Of a DNA stretch of 64,000 bases, positions 35,591 through 47,831 are shown piece by piece. The stretch's first letter is position 1. Every line of letters starts with the position of its first letter. The notes beneath the pieces were generated by a model. The model did not search any database, was not told the DNA's origin, and worked only from the letters and a program-made list of their open reading frames with translations. The stretch is from Excoecaria cochinchinensis (lineage: Eukaryota > Streptophyta > Magnoliopsida > Malpighiales > Euphorbiaceae): the NCBI GenBank assembly GCA_947683425.1, contig CANTUQ010000101.1:29659001-29723000 (forward strand). The letters are read 5' to 3'. The translations under genes were made by a program, and so were the position numbers.

Positions 35591-36286
35591 TCACATATTT
35601 GATGGAGGGACCGCATTATAGCTTGGCTTGTTCTTACTCTCCCTCTTCTCAGGATCCGTGATTTGTTTCCTGTCAATTAAGTCCTGAATTTCATGCCTTA
35701 GCCTCGCACAACGGTCCGTCATATGCCCCGTGTGCTGGTGGAAATCACAATACTCATCATATTTATGACCCGGTTGTCCTTGGGTTTTGGCTGGCTTAGG
35801 AGGCAGGGGCTGCAGCTTCCCTTCTTTTATTAGTCTCTTTAATACCCAGGATAAAGATTTGCCAAGATCAGAATAGCGCCTTTGAGCTATTTTAGCCATT
35901 GGTACTTTCCCTGTCCTTCTTGTGCCGCTACTACCAACTCCCTGACTTGCGAGGCTAGTGACAGTCATATTGAGGGGTGCCTGGGTAGTTGCCATGAGTT
36001 GAGCTTGAAGAACTAGTGCCATGGTATCCATCCTTTCCTTAATTGCGGCCAACAACCTCCTTTCAAGCTCCTCAAACCTTCTATCCATCTCTTGGGTCAT
36101 TAAGGCACGAGCCTCTTCCATAATAGGCAATTCAATTTGTTCAACAGCAGAGGCCACAGGCGGTTGCCTGGCATTTGGTGCCATCTGAATAGCGATATTT
36201 TCCGTTACAGCGAATGTCCCCTTTTTAAAATCCTCCAATTTCCCAGCGAGGTCTTGAGTAGTCAAAGCTCCGGTTTCTTCTGCCAT
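35591..36286 (-). pseudogene. gag: Element II gag, capsid core deleted
   Basis: Starts MAEETGALTTQDLAGKLEDF, matching element I gag, and is open to its end (231 residues). It ends with the same zinc-knuckle-like CDFHQHTGHMTDRC (C-x2-H-x4-H-x4-C) and DLIDRKQITDPEKR. The whole capsid core found in element I (the PKFDG to RWRNR region) is absent. It jumps from an N-terminal charged region (MDRRFEELERRLL) to the linker RRYSDLGKSLSWVLKRLIKE. It is open but unlikely to assemble particles on its own. Confidence 0.8.
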
Positions 36287-37404
36287 GGAAGATGATTCAC
36301 TAGCTATAAAGAGTGACTCAGAATTCCAAACAGACACTAGTTCTTAGCAATCCAAAGGGCAAGTCCGTACTCACTAGCCGACCGTCAAGACCTCTAATCC
36401 ACTTAGACGAATCTATGATGGGTGAAAATTTTAAATTATTAAAACGGTGCATGAATGATATATATACAATGCATGATCGTGCGTTATGCAGGTGGTCCTG
36501 GATGAGTGAAAGATCAATGAATTACAGTGATATAATGCGATGCATGAAAAGAATATATGTAAAATGATATGCAGACAAAAAGATATACATGCACAAAATG
36601 AAATGCATTTTTTTTTTATTTTTAATAATTTTTTTTTTCATTTTTAATTTTATCATAAAAACATGCATGAATGACGTATACAATGAATGGTCGTGTGTTA
36701 TGCAACGTAGACAAACACATGCAAGCAAGTAGATCCTTCCAACCTTATTACTCCCGCACACGAGGTCAAATAGTCTCTTCCTAGGTGGGATTGGCCCATG
36801 GGTCAACGGGGAACCCAATGGGCGCGTATGGTGCGCGGTGAAAAACCGGCAGCATAACACTCTTAATCTAAAGCAAATGCGCATGAATTTTGGCCATTAT
36901 ATATTTAAATAATTCAACTAAATTAAAATGGGCCCATCGGAGCATGAAAGCCTTTGATAAAAACCATTTAATTTGATTGATCTTATTTAATATACGATGG
37001 CCCATATAGCAAGCATAGTATTATGGTACATGTAACCTAGGGGAAGTATCTATTGCCATTACATGAGCTTTGGTCAGGGTGATGTTACTTTAAGGCTACC
37101 CAAGCATGGTCCCTGCACGACGGGTCTATCTCATCACGAGCATAATGACCGATCGGGTCACCATTTGATATACCATTTGATGGCACGAGGCTTGGGCTGG
37201 TGATTATCCTTAACACTTCCCCAAATTGAGTGAAAATGAGGTCGTGCTTCGGGAACGCACCGGGGCTAATAGAGGGACCAAACTAGCATAATTCTAAGGC
37301 TCTAGCATGGATGCAATGAAATTTAGATGAGAGATGAAATTTTAGTTTAAAAAACCCAATTATACATTTTAACCAAGACATTTTCAGAGCAAAGTCACAA
37401 ATAG
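36287..37404 (-). other. Element II leader between primer site and gag
   Basis: Matches the element I leader (39625-40444). It contains CCATTACATGAGCTTTGGTC and CTCATCACGAGC blocks shared with it. Contains a poly-T stretch near 36608-36640. No gene. Confidence 0.7.
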
Positions 37405-37422
37405 TCCCCAGCGGAGTCGCCA
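37405..37422 (-). other. Primer binding site, tRNA-Arg
   Basis: Minus strand TGGCGACTCCGCTGGGGA, one base from the LTR end. It is complementary to the 3' end of plant tRNA-Arg(ACG) plus CCA, as I recall that tRNA. This primer is typical of Ogre/Tat-related gypsy elements. Confidence 0.8.
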
Positions 37423-37423
37423 C

Positions 37424-38284
37424 TGTGACGCGCGCCGGAACCAGCAGGGCCCTCTTCGGGAATCCGCTTTTAGGATTCGAGGGATGGGTTCGCGTCTTTT
37501 CCGATCTTAGGTGTTATGAGATATTTTCGGCACCTCCTTTTACAATAAAACATTGAAAAGGACCATCTATCGCCATAACACCTTTAGGCACTTTTGAGGT
37601 ATTTTGGAGTCGCCACCCAATTTACAAGAAATTGGGAAAGTTTAACCTCTTATCGGTCTAAACCAGAGATGGTGTCCGGAACTTCACACTTATTGGTGCC
37701 TTGGTTAATTATAAATGAGTTTTTAAATCATAAAATTTCATTTTTCATCTCACACAATTAATGCAGTTTATTAAAACGCATATCAATCACATATGAAACG
37801 ATAAATAAAAATAAAAATAAAGATAAAATTAAATTACAACAAAACTAGGGGCGGAATACAACCCCCATTGTAAATAAAATATAAATCATGCATAAAACGG
37901 GGTATTTATTAATGTTGAGAACGTTGGTCCCCTCATGCACAATTAAAGAATATCATTTTAAAGTGACAATATATTTTTGGATAAAAAAACTAGGACATTG
38001 GTCCCATTTTATTAGAAAACTCAATTTTATTTGTAGAAATATTTTTGTGTGATTTTTGATTAAGCGTGCATAAAATAAATGGTTCAATTAATTATTACAT
38101 ACCCAATAACTCAATAAAACAGACAAAGGAAAAATAACAAGTACAATGAAAAATAACAACTCATTGGATCTCCTCCTTCATTCGCACGGGCGCTCAAACA
38201 GGGGAACACAAGTATTTGACACCGACAACAAACACAAATAAACTTAATATTAGTAATCGATAAAATTAAATAACCATAGAACTC

Positions 38285-38321
<37 letters not shown>

Positions 38322-38515
38322 TTAAATAATAATAATAATTATAATAATATTAATAAACAGAAATCAAATAAATAAATATATAATAATAATGATAATAGTA
38401 ATAATAATAAAAATAAATATGAAAATGACAATAATAAATAATAAAAAAAACAGAATAATAAATAAATATAAATAAATATATTAATAATAAAAATTCAGAA
38501 ATTAAATAAATATAC

Positions 38516-38590
<75 letters not shown>

Positions 38591-38605
38591 TAAAAATAGA
38601 AAATA

Positions 38606-38640
<35 letters not shown>

Positions 38641-38656
38641 TAAAAACAGAAAATAA

Positions 38657-38690
<34 letters not shown>

Positions 38691-39619
38691 GGATGAACAA
38701 TTAAAAGAAAATGGGAACAAATAACAACATTAAAAGTTAGATCTACATCTAAGAACAATATTAAAGGTTAGATCTACATCTAAAATAAATCAATAACAAA
38801 TATATAGATCTACATGTTTACTAATTTAAATGTCAGCAAAAATGTTGAAAACAAAATTAAATCAAGAGATCGAGTCTAGAATGTTTACCCTCAGATTTGA
38901 ATGACTTTAGGCCGGATGTTCGAATGCTTCGGCCCCACACGCTTCACGAGAAGGCAAAATATCAAAAACGCAAATTTTTAATATTTTGCTCTTGAAAAGA
39001 TGAAAAAAGGAATTTTTAGAAGAAAAATCGGATCTTTTTTAGAGAGAGCTCTCTTTTTTTCCTTAAGATTTTTCAATCCCAAATCTTTTGCTCTCTTTCT
39101 CTTTCAAATGAAATGAAATCCTATTTATAGGCACGATAGACCGACGGGCTGCCCGCTCGTCGAGCCACCGACGGGCTGCCCACCCGTCGGGCCACCGACG
39201 GCCTGCCCGCCCGTCGAGCCACCGACGGGCTGCCCGCTCGTCGAAAGTCATCGATGGGCTGCCCATCCGTCGAGCCACCGACGCGCTGCCCGCCTGTCGA
39301 GCCACCGACGGGCTGCCCGCTCGTCGAAAGTCATCGATGGGCTGTCCATCGCTCGAGTCACCGACGGGCAGACCACCCCTCGAGTGACCGACGGGCTGGC
39401 CGTCTATGGAGCAAACATCCAAATTTTAAGTTAAAAACTCCCCCAAAAATTTTATTTTATTTTATTATATATATAAAAAAAAACGCGAATGAAAATCCTT
39501 GCTTCTCGTGAGCGTGAAGGGCCAAAATTCCCGAACTCTATCCGTTCTTTTAGAAATGGGCATCGTTTTCGTCATCGGACAATCTCTGATCTAGACCGAC
39601 TCAGGACCCGGTGTCTACA
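37424..39619 (-). repeat. Element II 5' LTR
   Basis: 2196 bp, nearly identical to 29897-32133. AAT arrays at 38285-38690, TATA box about 39120-39131, GC-rich hairpin array 39141-39408. Ends at GTGTCTACA (plus strand), followed by the target duplication. Confidence 0.93.
39141..39408 (-). repeat. GC-rich ~27-bp hairpin repeat array, right LTR
   Basis: Counterpart of 31656-31922, with a few single-base differences (for example GACGGCCTG for GACGGGCTG). It lies directly upstream of the promoter TATA box of element II. Confidence 0.85.
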
Positions 39620-39624
39620 GCGAG

Positions 39625-40444
39625 TCTGTCCTCACTAGCCGACCGTCAGAACTCCTAGTCCACTTGGATGAATCTATGGTGGCTGAAAGATCAAAATTGT
39701 TAGAATGATGCATGGATGATAGTTACAATGCATGATCGTGAGTTATGCAGCATTTCGCAACCATATACAATCAAGTAGATCCTTCCGACCTTATTTCTCC
39801 CGCACGCGAGGTCAAATAGTTCTTTCCTAGGTGGGCTTAGTCCATGGGTCAACAGGGGGCCCAATGAACGCGCATAGTGCACGGCGAAAAACCGACAGCA
39901 TAACACTCTTAATCTAATGAACATACGTATGAGTTTTGGCCATTACGTATTTAGGCAATTCAACCAAATTAAGGTGGGCTCACTGGGGCATGAAAGCATT
40001 TGATGAGGAACCACTTAATTTGCTTGATTTTGTTTAATACGTGACGGCCCACATCACAAGCATCGTATTAAGGAGCATACCACCTAGTGGAAGTTTCTAT
40101 TTGCCATTACATGGGCTTTGGTCAAGGTAATGAATTTTCAAGGCTACCCAAGCGTGGTCACTGCCAACGGGTCTAGCTCATCACGAGCGTAGCGACCGAT
40201 CGGGCCTCCATTTGATATACCAAAAGGTACAAGCCTTGGGTTGGTGATTATCCCTAACACTTCCCTACAATGAGTGAAAGTAGGGTCGTGCTTCGGGAAC
40301 GCATCGAGGTAGAAAGGGACCAACTAGCGTAATTTTAAGGCTCTAAAATGAGATGCAAATTTGATAAGAGATAGAATTTTAAGTTTTAAAAACCCAATTA
40401 TATTTTAACCAAAGCACTTTCGGAGCAAAGTCTCAAACACAAAG
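39625..40444 (-). other. Element I leader
   Basis: Continues from 29896 once element II is removed, and is collinear with the element II leader. No coding sequence. Confidence 0.75.
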
Positions 40445-40462
40445 TCCCCAGTGGAGTCGCCA
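40445..40462 (-). other. Primer binding site of element I, tRNA-Arg
   Basis: Minus strand TGGCGACTCCACTGGGGA, one substitution from the element II site, one base from the LTR end. Confidence 0.8.
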
Positions 40463-40463
40463 C

Positions 40464-41795
40464 TGTGACGCGCGCCGGAGCTGAAAACCCAGCAAGGGCC
40501 CTCGCTTGTGAATCCGCCTTTGGGATTCGAGGTATGAAGGTTCGCGTCTTTTGATCATGGACGCTATGAGATATCATCGGTATGCTCCTCTCAATAGAAC
40601 ATTGGGGAGAATAACCTAGCCTATTGACGCCTAAAGGCACCTTTGAGGTATTTGGAGTCGCCACCCAATTTGCAAGAAATTGGGAAAAGGTTTCTCACCT
40701 CTATTGGTCTAAACCAGAGATATGGTGTCCGGGACTTCCCTCTTATTCATACTTTGGTTAAATATAAATGGGTTCTTAACTTCTTAAAATTATATCTCTC
40801 ATCTCACACGATCAATGCATTTAATTTAAATAACGCATTTCAAGCATACGAAAGCGGTAAAAGGAAAGCAATAAATAAAGCGATAAACACGCAAGCACGC
40901 AATTACAAAAGAAATAGGGGCGGAATACAACCCCGTCGAAAGGAAATCAAAGATGTGAATGGGGACGGAATACAATCCCCTAAAATAAATAAAGTTGCCC
41001 CAAAATTAATTACAAGGGTCCAAAAAAGAAATGAACTTGAATTTAAAACACTCACTCAAGATTAAAATAAAAGAACATACATAAATCGGGATATTATTTG
41101 AGGAACATTGGTTCCTTCGCACTTGTTCGAAACTTAGGAACGTTGGTTCCTTCGTGTTAATTTAAAGAGGATTCGAAGAGTCGTTTTGGTTGTTTGGAAG
41201 AAAATCGGGATGAGTGATCCCATTTTATTGAAAATTGACTCTTCGTTTTGATTGTGATAATTTTATTGTTGGGCTAAAACAAGGGGCATTAGTCCCAATT
41301 TTATTAATAGAAGATTTCGATTTAATTGTATAAATATTTTTGTGACTTTTATCGCACGCGTGAATAAATAAAATAATTATTTACAAATAAACACGTAACA
41401 CATAAAGAGAGAGTCGAAAAGATCTCACCAAACCGGAGTGACCCTCCACGCGTTGCGACCCATCCGGGGAGCCGCGAGGATACTCACGTAACCCGACTCA
41501 AGTTAAATCTCAGACAGAAAATAATATCAAAAATATTAGTAATAATTCTAAAAATTAATCGAGTAAAGACGAAACAAATATTGGGCAAATTAATTTAATG
41601 AACCAGATAATTTACATGCAAGGTAAATTAAAATAAGTCATGGCAAAAATGAGGGTAGTGATAAAATAATGACAACAGTAACAAGAATATTAGAAAATAA
41701 TAATAATACTAATAATAAAAACAGAAATGATACATAACAAATAAATAAATATAATAATAGCAACGATTAATTAATAATAAATACAAAATACATAA

Positions 41796-41859
<64 letters not shown>

Positions 41860-41991
41860 GTAAAAACAGAAAATAAGTTATTAATAATAATAATAATAAT
41901 AATAAGAATATACAATATATAACAACTATGTTAATGACAAACTATATTAATAACAACAAAAATTATTATTAACGGTAGTAATAATAGGATA

Positions 41992-42031
<40 letters not shown>

Positions 42032-42107
42032 GTTAGACAGGATGATAAAAATAATAAAATAATGATAATAACCAATGGTAAAGCCGAATATTGAATAACA
42101 ATATGTA

Positions 42108-42160
<53 letters not shown>

Positions 42161-43398
42161 TAATAACAATATCAGTGGAAGAAGATGGCGGCACTGGAAA
42201 TCCAAAAAAACCAACTGAAATCACAAATGGTGTACCAACAGTGACAAAGACCAAAGGAAATATCAGACCCTACCCATAATATTGATGGCAAAAGGCAAGG
42301 ATACCAACGGCAATAAAAATGAAAATAAATAAATGAGATTGGTCCAAGTGTTTACCTTCAGAATTTTTTTAGATGGAGAAATGGTGTCTCGATTTATTTT
42401 TCTTGTCGAATTTGTGGTGATGAAAATTTGAAGAAAATATAGAAATCAATATTTTGAAATAAAATCAAGAGAATATTTTGATAAAAAAATATTTTTGGTG
42501 GGTGATTTGAGCAAAGGAAATTAATTTTCCAAACTCAAATTACTCAAGAAATGAAATATGTTTTTTGAAGAAAAATAAATAAATTAAAACTTGAGAGAAA
42601 GAAAAAGAAGAACTTGAGAAAATCCTGAAGAACTTTTTTTTGCTGGAGAGTCAAAGGAAAAAGGCTAGAGAGAAAAGCCAAAAAAATCATTTGAATCCAA
42701 ATGTTGCCGTTTTTTTGAAAATGGAGGAGGAATCCCCATTTTATTTTCAGCCTTGTCCCAAAATAGAGAAAAACCAAAGAGACTTTTAATTTTGTAAATC
42801 GAAAATAACACAAAACAGTGAAAAAAGCCATCTGAAAAAAAAATGCAGATAACAGCCAAAAAAAGGGACAAAGCAGGTGGTCGCGCGGTGGCAAAGTGGC
42901 CACCGCGTGACCAATTTGCTAAAATAACAAATGAGGTCGCGTGATGCACAAATGGGAAAGTGGCCTTAAAAGCCACTTTCCCACGTTTTTACATTTATTT
43001 CTTTTTTTTTTTTTTTTTACAAAAATCTTTTAAATCTTTTTTCTTAAATCTTTTTTCCAATTAATTCAATTAACCAAATTAATTAGTTTAATTCAACTAA
43101 ATTAATTAACTAATTTAATTTTTTTATTTTCAATTAAATTAATTAATTAATTTAATTCAATTAAAATAACTAATTTAATTTTTATTTTTTATTTTTTAAA
43201 TATCAAAAATAATACTATTTAAAAAATTAATTCAACTAAATTTTTTATAATAATATTTTTTATATATATTTATTTTTATTTAAAAATAATGAGAATTTCG
43301 ATAAGGGAAATATCATTTTTGACACCTTTAATTGTGGGTATCGTTTTTCATCATCGGGTAATTCCGATCTTGGACCGACTCAGGACCCGGTATCTACA
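40464..43398 (-). repeat. Element I 5' LTR
   Basis: 2935 bp, ends TGTGACGCGC and TATCTACA on the plus strand. Only the terminal 50-100 bp at each end resemble the element II LTRs closely. The centre contains several AAT arrays (41800-41860, 42000-42030, 42107-42160). The part from 42110 on pairs with the truncated 3' LTR. Confidence 0.88.
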
Positions 43399-44930
43399 GG
43401 TAGTTTAGTAAATTATACTACATCCGTTTCTTTTAAAGTGTCACTTTTAATATTTGGCACACAGATTAAGAAAATAATTAATACGTATCAATATTATAAA
43501 AAATATTAGTAATTGATTATATTATCTTTTTAATAAATAAAATAAAAAATAATAATAACAAATATATAAATGCATTTACAATATCAAGACAACTGTAAAA
43601 TATACATTAATTTTTTTTTAGAATTCCAAAAAACGACACTTAAAGTGTTAAAAAAAAAATTAAAAGCAATGCTTAGAAAGAAATTTAGGTAATAATAAAT
43701 ACTCTTTCCATTCCACTATATATGTTATTTTTTTAGAAAAAATCAAATTTCATTTTTATGACGTTTTTAGACTTTCAATAAAATTTAATTTTCTTTTTGT
43801 AAGGAAATTGACTTGTTTAGAAATAATTAGATTTAAATTTATCATAAATTTTAGTTTTAGTCACTCAATTTTATACTACATTTACGTATAATTAATAGTT
43901 TATTAATTTTAATAAAAACAATAAAAAAAACTACATCTAATAAAATAGAGTGAGTATTTTATATAATTGATGTTAATTAATGATTTTTTTATTTATTTTT
44001 GAGGAGCTAAAAGTTGTCGTTTTGAGTAAAACGGAGTGATTATTTAATTTTACATATCATGAATTCAAATCTCTTTCACTCCTTAAATTTCTTCAATACA
44101 TTTCTCATAGAAAGAGGTGGATTGACATTGATTCAAATTCATCACTACTTTTTTAAGTGTCGCTTTTAATTTTTGGTACATAAATTAAAAAAATAGTTAA
44201 TACGCATTAATATTATAAAAAATATTAGTAATTACTCTCTCTATATTTCATTTTATGTGTTACTTTTATTATTTTCAGTAGAATTAAAAAATATTAATTA
44301 AATTTAAATTTAGGATAAAATTGAGTAATTCAATGCACAAACTTAAATCTAATTTATCAATTTTCATTAAAAAATAAAATTAAATTTAATTAAAAATCGA
44401 AAAGTGTCATATAAATGAAATTTAGATTTTACTCAAAAATAACATATAAAATGAAATGATGCTAGTAATTATATTGTTCTTTCATTAAATAATATAGAAA
44501 AAAGTAATAACAAATATATAAATACATTTACTATATATAAAAAAAGGTAAAATAAAAAAGTGTATTATTTTTTTTTTTAATTTTGTAAAGTAAGTTATTT
44601 TTTTTTTGAATTCTGAGAAGTAAATTAAAATTTTTATTGAATTTCAGAAAATGACTCTTAAAGTGTAACAAAAAAAAAGCTCTAAAAGCAACATTTAAAA
44701 TCTTTGGTAGGAGACCTATAGTACATGATGATGTGTTTTTGCACACCCATACACGAAACCATGACGTTGTGACATTCGTCAACAACCAATCTAAAGAAGT
44801 CCATGTATATTTATCTTACAATTTATTATTATTTTTTTATGTCATCTTACTTTAACTTTTGTACTAATTAATATTCGAATCATATTTATTACAGAAGTGA
44901 GTACAAGAGACTCTTCAACGTTAAATGGCG
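43399..44930. other. Cluster of short MITE-like sequences
   Basis: AT-rich DNA with repeated AAGTGTCACTTTTAAT/ACGACACTTAAAGTG-type inverted arms (43425-43690, 44150-44215), a possible Stowaway (about 43700-44035, TACTCTTTCC to CGGAGTGATTA), and the clearer MITE at 44235-44464. No gene. Confidence 0.5.
44235..44464. mobile_element. Stowaway-like MITE
   Basis: Terminal arms TTTCATTTTATGTGTTAC and, inverted at the right, TTTCATTTTATATGTTAT, with TA at each side, about 230 bp. Same family as 8520-8775. Confidence 0.6.
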
Positions 44931-44999
44931 AGTTCTGAACCCATTAACCACTCTCATGCATTTTATGAAGCAGCTGGTGGTAGGGACCGACATGGATGG

Positions 45000-45960
45000 G
45001 TTTTTGGCTTGGGTTCTTTTGCAAATACTTGCTATATGCATTCCTCCTCATGCAGTACAGCTTCGACCAGTAGGTAGGCGGCAACCAGTGGTGAAGTAGT
45101 TGAGCTTTGTTGCACAATAGAAATGTTGATGAACCGCATCATCATTCCTGCAACAATAATCACAAAAACAGGCATCAAAATAACAATGTCCATCTTGTTT
45201 GAAAGTATGGATTGGTCATCCTAGATTATCAAAGGCTTCAACTGGGATGTCTTTTTCTGGATTTATTGGACAGACCATGAATTGTGTAGAAAACAATGGA
45301 ATTGGTGATGTCGCATCTGCTTTTTCTTTTTTAAAAATTATTTCTACAGTACCATCTGCTTTCTTAACAAAAGTTGGTTGAAAAGATTGGACAGGCTATT
45401 TCGGATTTCTCAATGACTCATAATTTGTAATCCATCTTTCTGAAAAGTACTTCAACAGTTCTTATTTGGAGATCTGTCGAGGAATATGGATACAATGCTG
45501 AGTATTGATCGAGTCTGCTTTGATCAAAAGGGCATCATTACTTTCTCCAGGGATAGTAATGTTGAGAGCTTGATTTTGAATTCTATATGATCTGATAGTG
45601 CAAAGTTGCTACTATCGATTCTGCCACTTGATCTGCACCAACTATCTGAATCTGGGCCTTTAATGCGGTCTGAACATTATCTTCTCTAAGAGACATGTTG
45701 TAATTTGGATAAAGAGTGAAAAGAATAGATCCTGCATTAAGAGAAGTTTCTATTGTACCAATAATAGCATATTGGTACTCCAAGAATCTTGAGTCTACCA
45801 AGATAATTCTAGCATAAACTGGAAGTTCTTGTCTACCATGATAGGTGAGACCTATCCTGATTACACCATAATGGATATGTGAATATCCTTGTCTTTTGGC
45901 TTTATCAAGCACTTCGAATGGCGATTTCAGATTAACAAACTGTTTTGTCTTATCTGCCAT
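45000..45960 (-). pseudogene. Movement-protein part of the pararetroviral polyprotein, broken
   Basis: Open from the ATG at 45960 to 45583. It shows the caulimovirid movement-protein pattern (QGYSHIHYGVIRIGLTYHGR, then LFTLYPNYNMSL and QIVGADQVAESIVATLHYQ). Similarity goes on in the same general direction to about 45000 through several stops, with a Cys-rich segment near 45120-45170. In intact relatives this domain serves cell-to-cell movement. Here it is separated from the capsid and polymerase part of the same polyprotein, which lies upstream on this strand. Confidence 0.8.
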
Positions 45961-45979
45961 GATAAAGTAGTGATTGAAG

Positions 45980-46267
45980 CTAGAACATTGGATATATTCT
46001 TTGATGGCTTTTTTTTAGCTTTTTAATCAACGGATTAATTTTTGTGATCCAATTGGAAGAGGATTTTATGAAAGCATCATAAGGGTTTAAAAGAGGAGCA
46101 GTGGTTTCTTCTACCTTTTCAGTAATAGGTAAATATGAGAGCTCATAAAGTGCATGAGTTCTTTCAGTGGTAGCAGGAGAGAGGGCAATAGTCTGAGATG
46201 TTGAATGTGTATATTTGTAGGTACAATTAGTAGAAAACTTAGAGGATGAAGGGTTTTGATTTTCCAT
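45980..46267 (-). CDS. Small ORF between pararetroviral leader and movement protein
   Basis: About 95 residues from MENQNPSSS, Ser/Thr-rich. It lies downstream of the primer site and ends 19 bp before the movement-protein ATG. I do not recognise a domain. Its placement suits a small viral ORF preceding the polyprotein, but it could be chance. Confidence 0.4.
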   Translation of the reverse strand: MENQNPSSSKFSTNCTYKYTHSTSQTIALSPATTERTHALYELSYLPITEKVEETTAPLLNPYDAFIKSSSNWITKINPLIKKLKKSHQRIYPMF

Positions 46268-46328
46268 AGCTAATGAGTTATGTTCCCATAAATAACTCAA
46301 GAAAATATTTCAGAAATCAAGAGACAGA

Positions 46329-46341
46329 GGCTCTGATACCA
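46329..46341 (-). other. Pararetroviral primer binding site, tRNA-Met
   Basis: Minus strand TGGTATCAGAGCC, complementary to the 3' end of plant initiator tRNA-Met. It marks the first-strand start that conventionally defines position 1 of Caulimoviridae genomes. Confidence 0.85.
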
Positions 46342-46553
46342 ATTTTGGACATGCCATAGCTCTAACCATGGGGCAATGATATGCTCAAAGGAGGAGGCTA
46401 CACAACATAAGCCAAATTAACGGGAGCTGTTATCTTTAACCATAGAGAAAGCTACAACATGCACAGAACATGATCAAAACATAAGTATGTTAATTTCTGG
46501 ATATGATCTTAAGTTATTTATGAGAAACAGGGGAGTAGTTTAAGCAAACATGG

Positions 46554-46630
46554 TTTATTTATAAAAACAAAGGCAGTGTCTATTCTCGGGTTCTGCCTTA
46601 TAACTGAGAAGCTTGATTCCTTATATAGGA
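46554..46630 (-). promoter_or_regulatory. Pararetroviral TATA box and downstream poly-A signal
   Basis: TCCTATATAAGG at 46630-46619 is followed about 60 bases downstream by AATAAA (46559-46554), then by the primer site about 210 bases further on. This spacing permits a terminally redundant pregenomic RNA, as in the family. Confidence 0.7.
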
Positions 46631-46937
46631 AGAGCAAAAGCAAAAGCAAAAGCAATAATAGAGCTAGATAACAGCTGGCAATAGCTATAAAGTAGTGGGG
46701 GACAAAGGTAAGTGGATTACACACCATGCTCATAAAGAAAAGTAAAACACACTCATAAATATACTAAAGTGAGTTTGCACAATTGATGTGGCCAATAAAG
46801 TGAGGTGGAATCTTTGCTTTAAAGATTATATCTTTTTATCGGCTCTTCAGAGTTATCTTCTTCATGAGAATCAGACACATATATGGGGACATATTCTTCT
46901 GAATTGTCATTGTCATCTATCCTTTGTGAGTGGCCTG

Positions 46938-47831
46938 CTAAAGGCTGGAATTGGCTGCATTTACATTTGATGTGCTGGCTTCCATTATGTTAGTGTGAGA
47001 TGAGCTGGCCTCTGAGATATTTGGAACCACTTGAGATGAGATGGCTATTGAAAGATTGATCTGATTAATCCTGAGTGGTCCTGGTTGTGAAGATCCAATA
47101 TGTGTATTGTTTCTGACCCAATACTGATAATCTTCTTTGATGACGTTCCAATAGTTTGAAGGATAAGATTCCCAGGGGATGTCATCGTCAAGCCAATTTG
47201 GCCAAATTTCTTTTGGAATGACTCCATTCTTTTCAAAAAGGTGATGCATGAGCTCGGACCATTTGTTAATAAACTGAGGATTGAAATTATGACAGGCTTC
47301 TTTGAGGGAATAAGGTAGAGTTCTGAAATGGTAAGTAATGGCTACAGACTTATATTTTCTATGTAACCAAATATTTTATCTATGAAAAATATAAGCTGTT
47401 CTTACTTCCCACAAATATGAAACTCCAAGAATATTGGCTTCCCTGACAAGAATGGATTTCCATTGATCCAATGATTTGAACCAGGTGAGGAAGGTTCTAA
47501 AATGAGGATTCTGCTTTGTTCCTCGAACAACTTCTTGAATGTAAGCTGCCATGTGCCTGTTTCGGATCTCAAAAGCAATATAATGGAGATGGAGGTAATG
47601 CCATAAAAAACATAGAAGTTCTTAAGGCCAAATGATAGGAGCTTCCATATGAAAATTGAGAAATCCGATAAGAGCTGCAAAAGGATATTGAGGATGATAA
47701 CTCAATTGATCCCAATACAATGGACCGTATTTTCTGATTAACCTTGATTGATAACTTCTTAACTGCACTTTTGAAAATTCTTTTAATCTTAATGGGGAAA
47801 GGTTATCTGGAACTTCTGGGCAAAAAGGCAA
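46938..47831 (-). pseudogene. Polyprotein C-terminal region of the pararetrovirus
   Basis: Broken frames follow RNase H and match the recurring C-terminal part of this polyprotein type (HFRTFLTWFKSLDQWKS, KEIWPNWLDDDIPW, YWNVIKEDYQYW). Function unknown to me. Several frameshifts. Confidence 0.65.

Larger units (their letters stand above)
29897..39619 (-). mobile_element. Element II: complete gag-only LTR retrotransposon nested in element I
   Basis: Two near-identical LTRs (29897-32133 and 37424-39619) with ends TG...CA are flanked by the 5-bp duplication GCGAG (29892-29896 and 39620-39624). Minus-strand order: 5' LTR at the right, tRNA-Arg primer site, leader, shortened gag, non-coding interior, minisatellite, purine tract, 3' LTR. 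Pol is absent. By eye the LTRs differ at only a handful of bases outside the AAT arrays, so insertion is recent. Removing it restores continuity of the host element's leader with element II's own leader. Confidence 0.93.
23655..43398 (-). mobile_element. Element I: gag-only Ty3/gypsy LTR retrotransposon, host of element II
   Basis: Minus-strand order: 5' LTR 40464-43398, tRNA-Arg primer site, leader, gag (28420-29820), a non-coding part with minisatellite, purine tract, truncated 3' LTR 23655-24913. Element II interrupts it at 29897-39619, just upstream of gag. Without element II it is about 10 kb. No protease, reverse transcriptase, RNase H or integrase is present, so it depends on another element (TR-GAG type). 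LTR ends TGTAGATACC/TGTGACGCGC and the primer site place it near Ogre/Tat-like gypsy elements by memory. Confidence 0.85.

Noticed and set aside
45199..45381. A small plus-strand frame in the pararetrovirus
   Set aside because: Antisense shadow of the movement-protein region.
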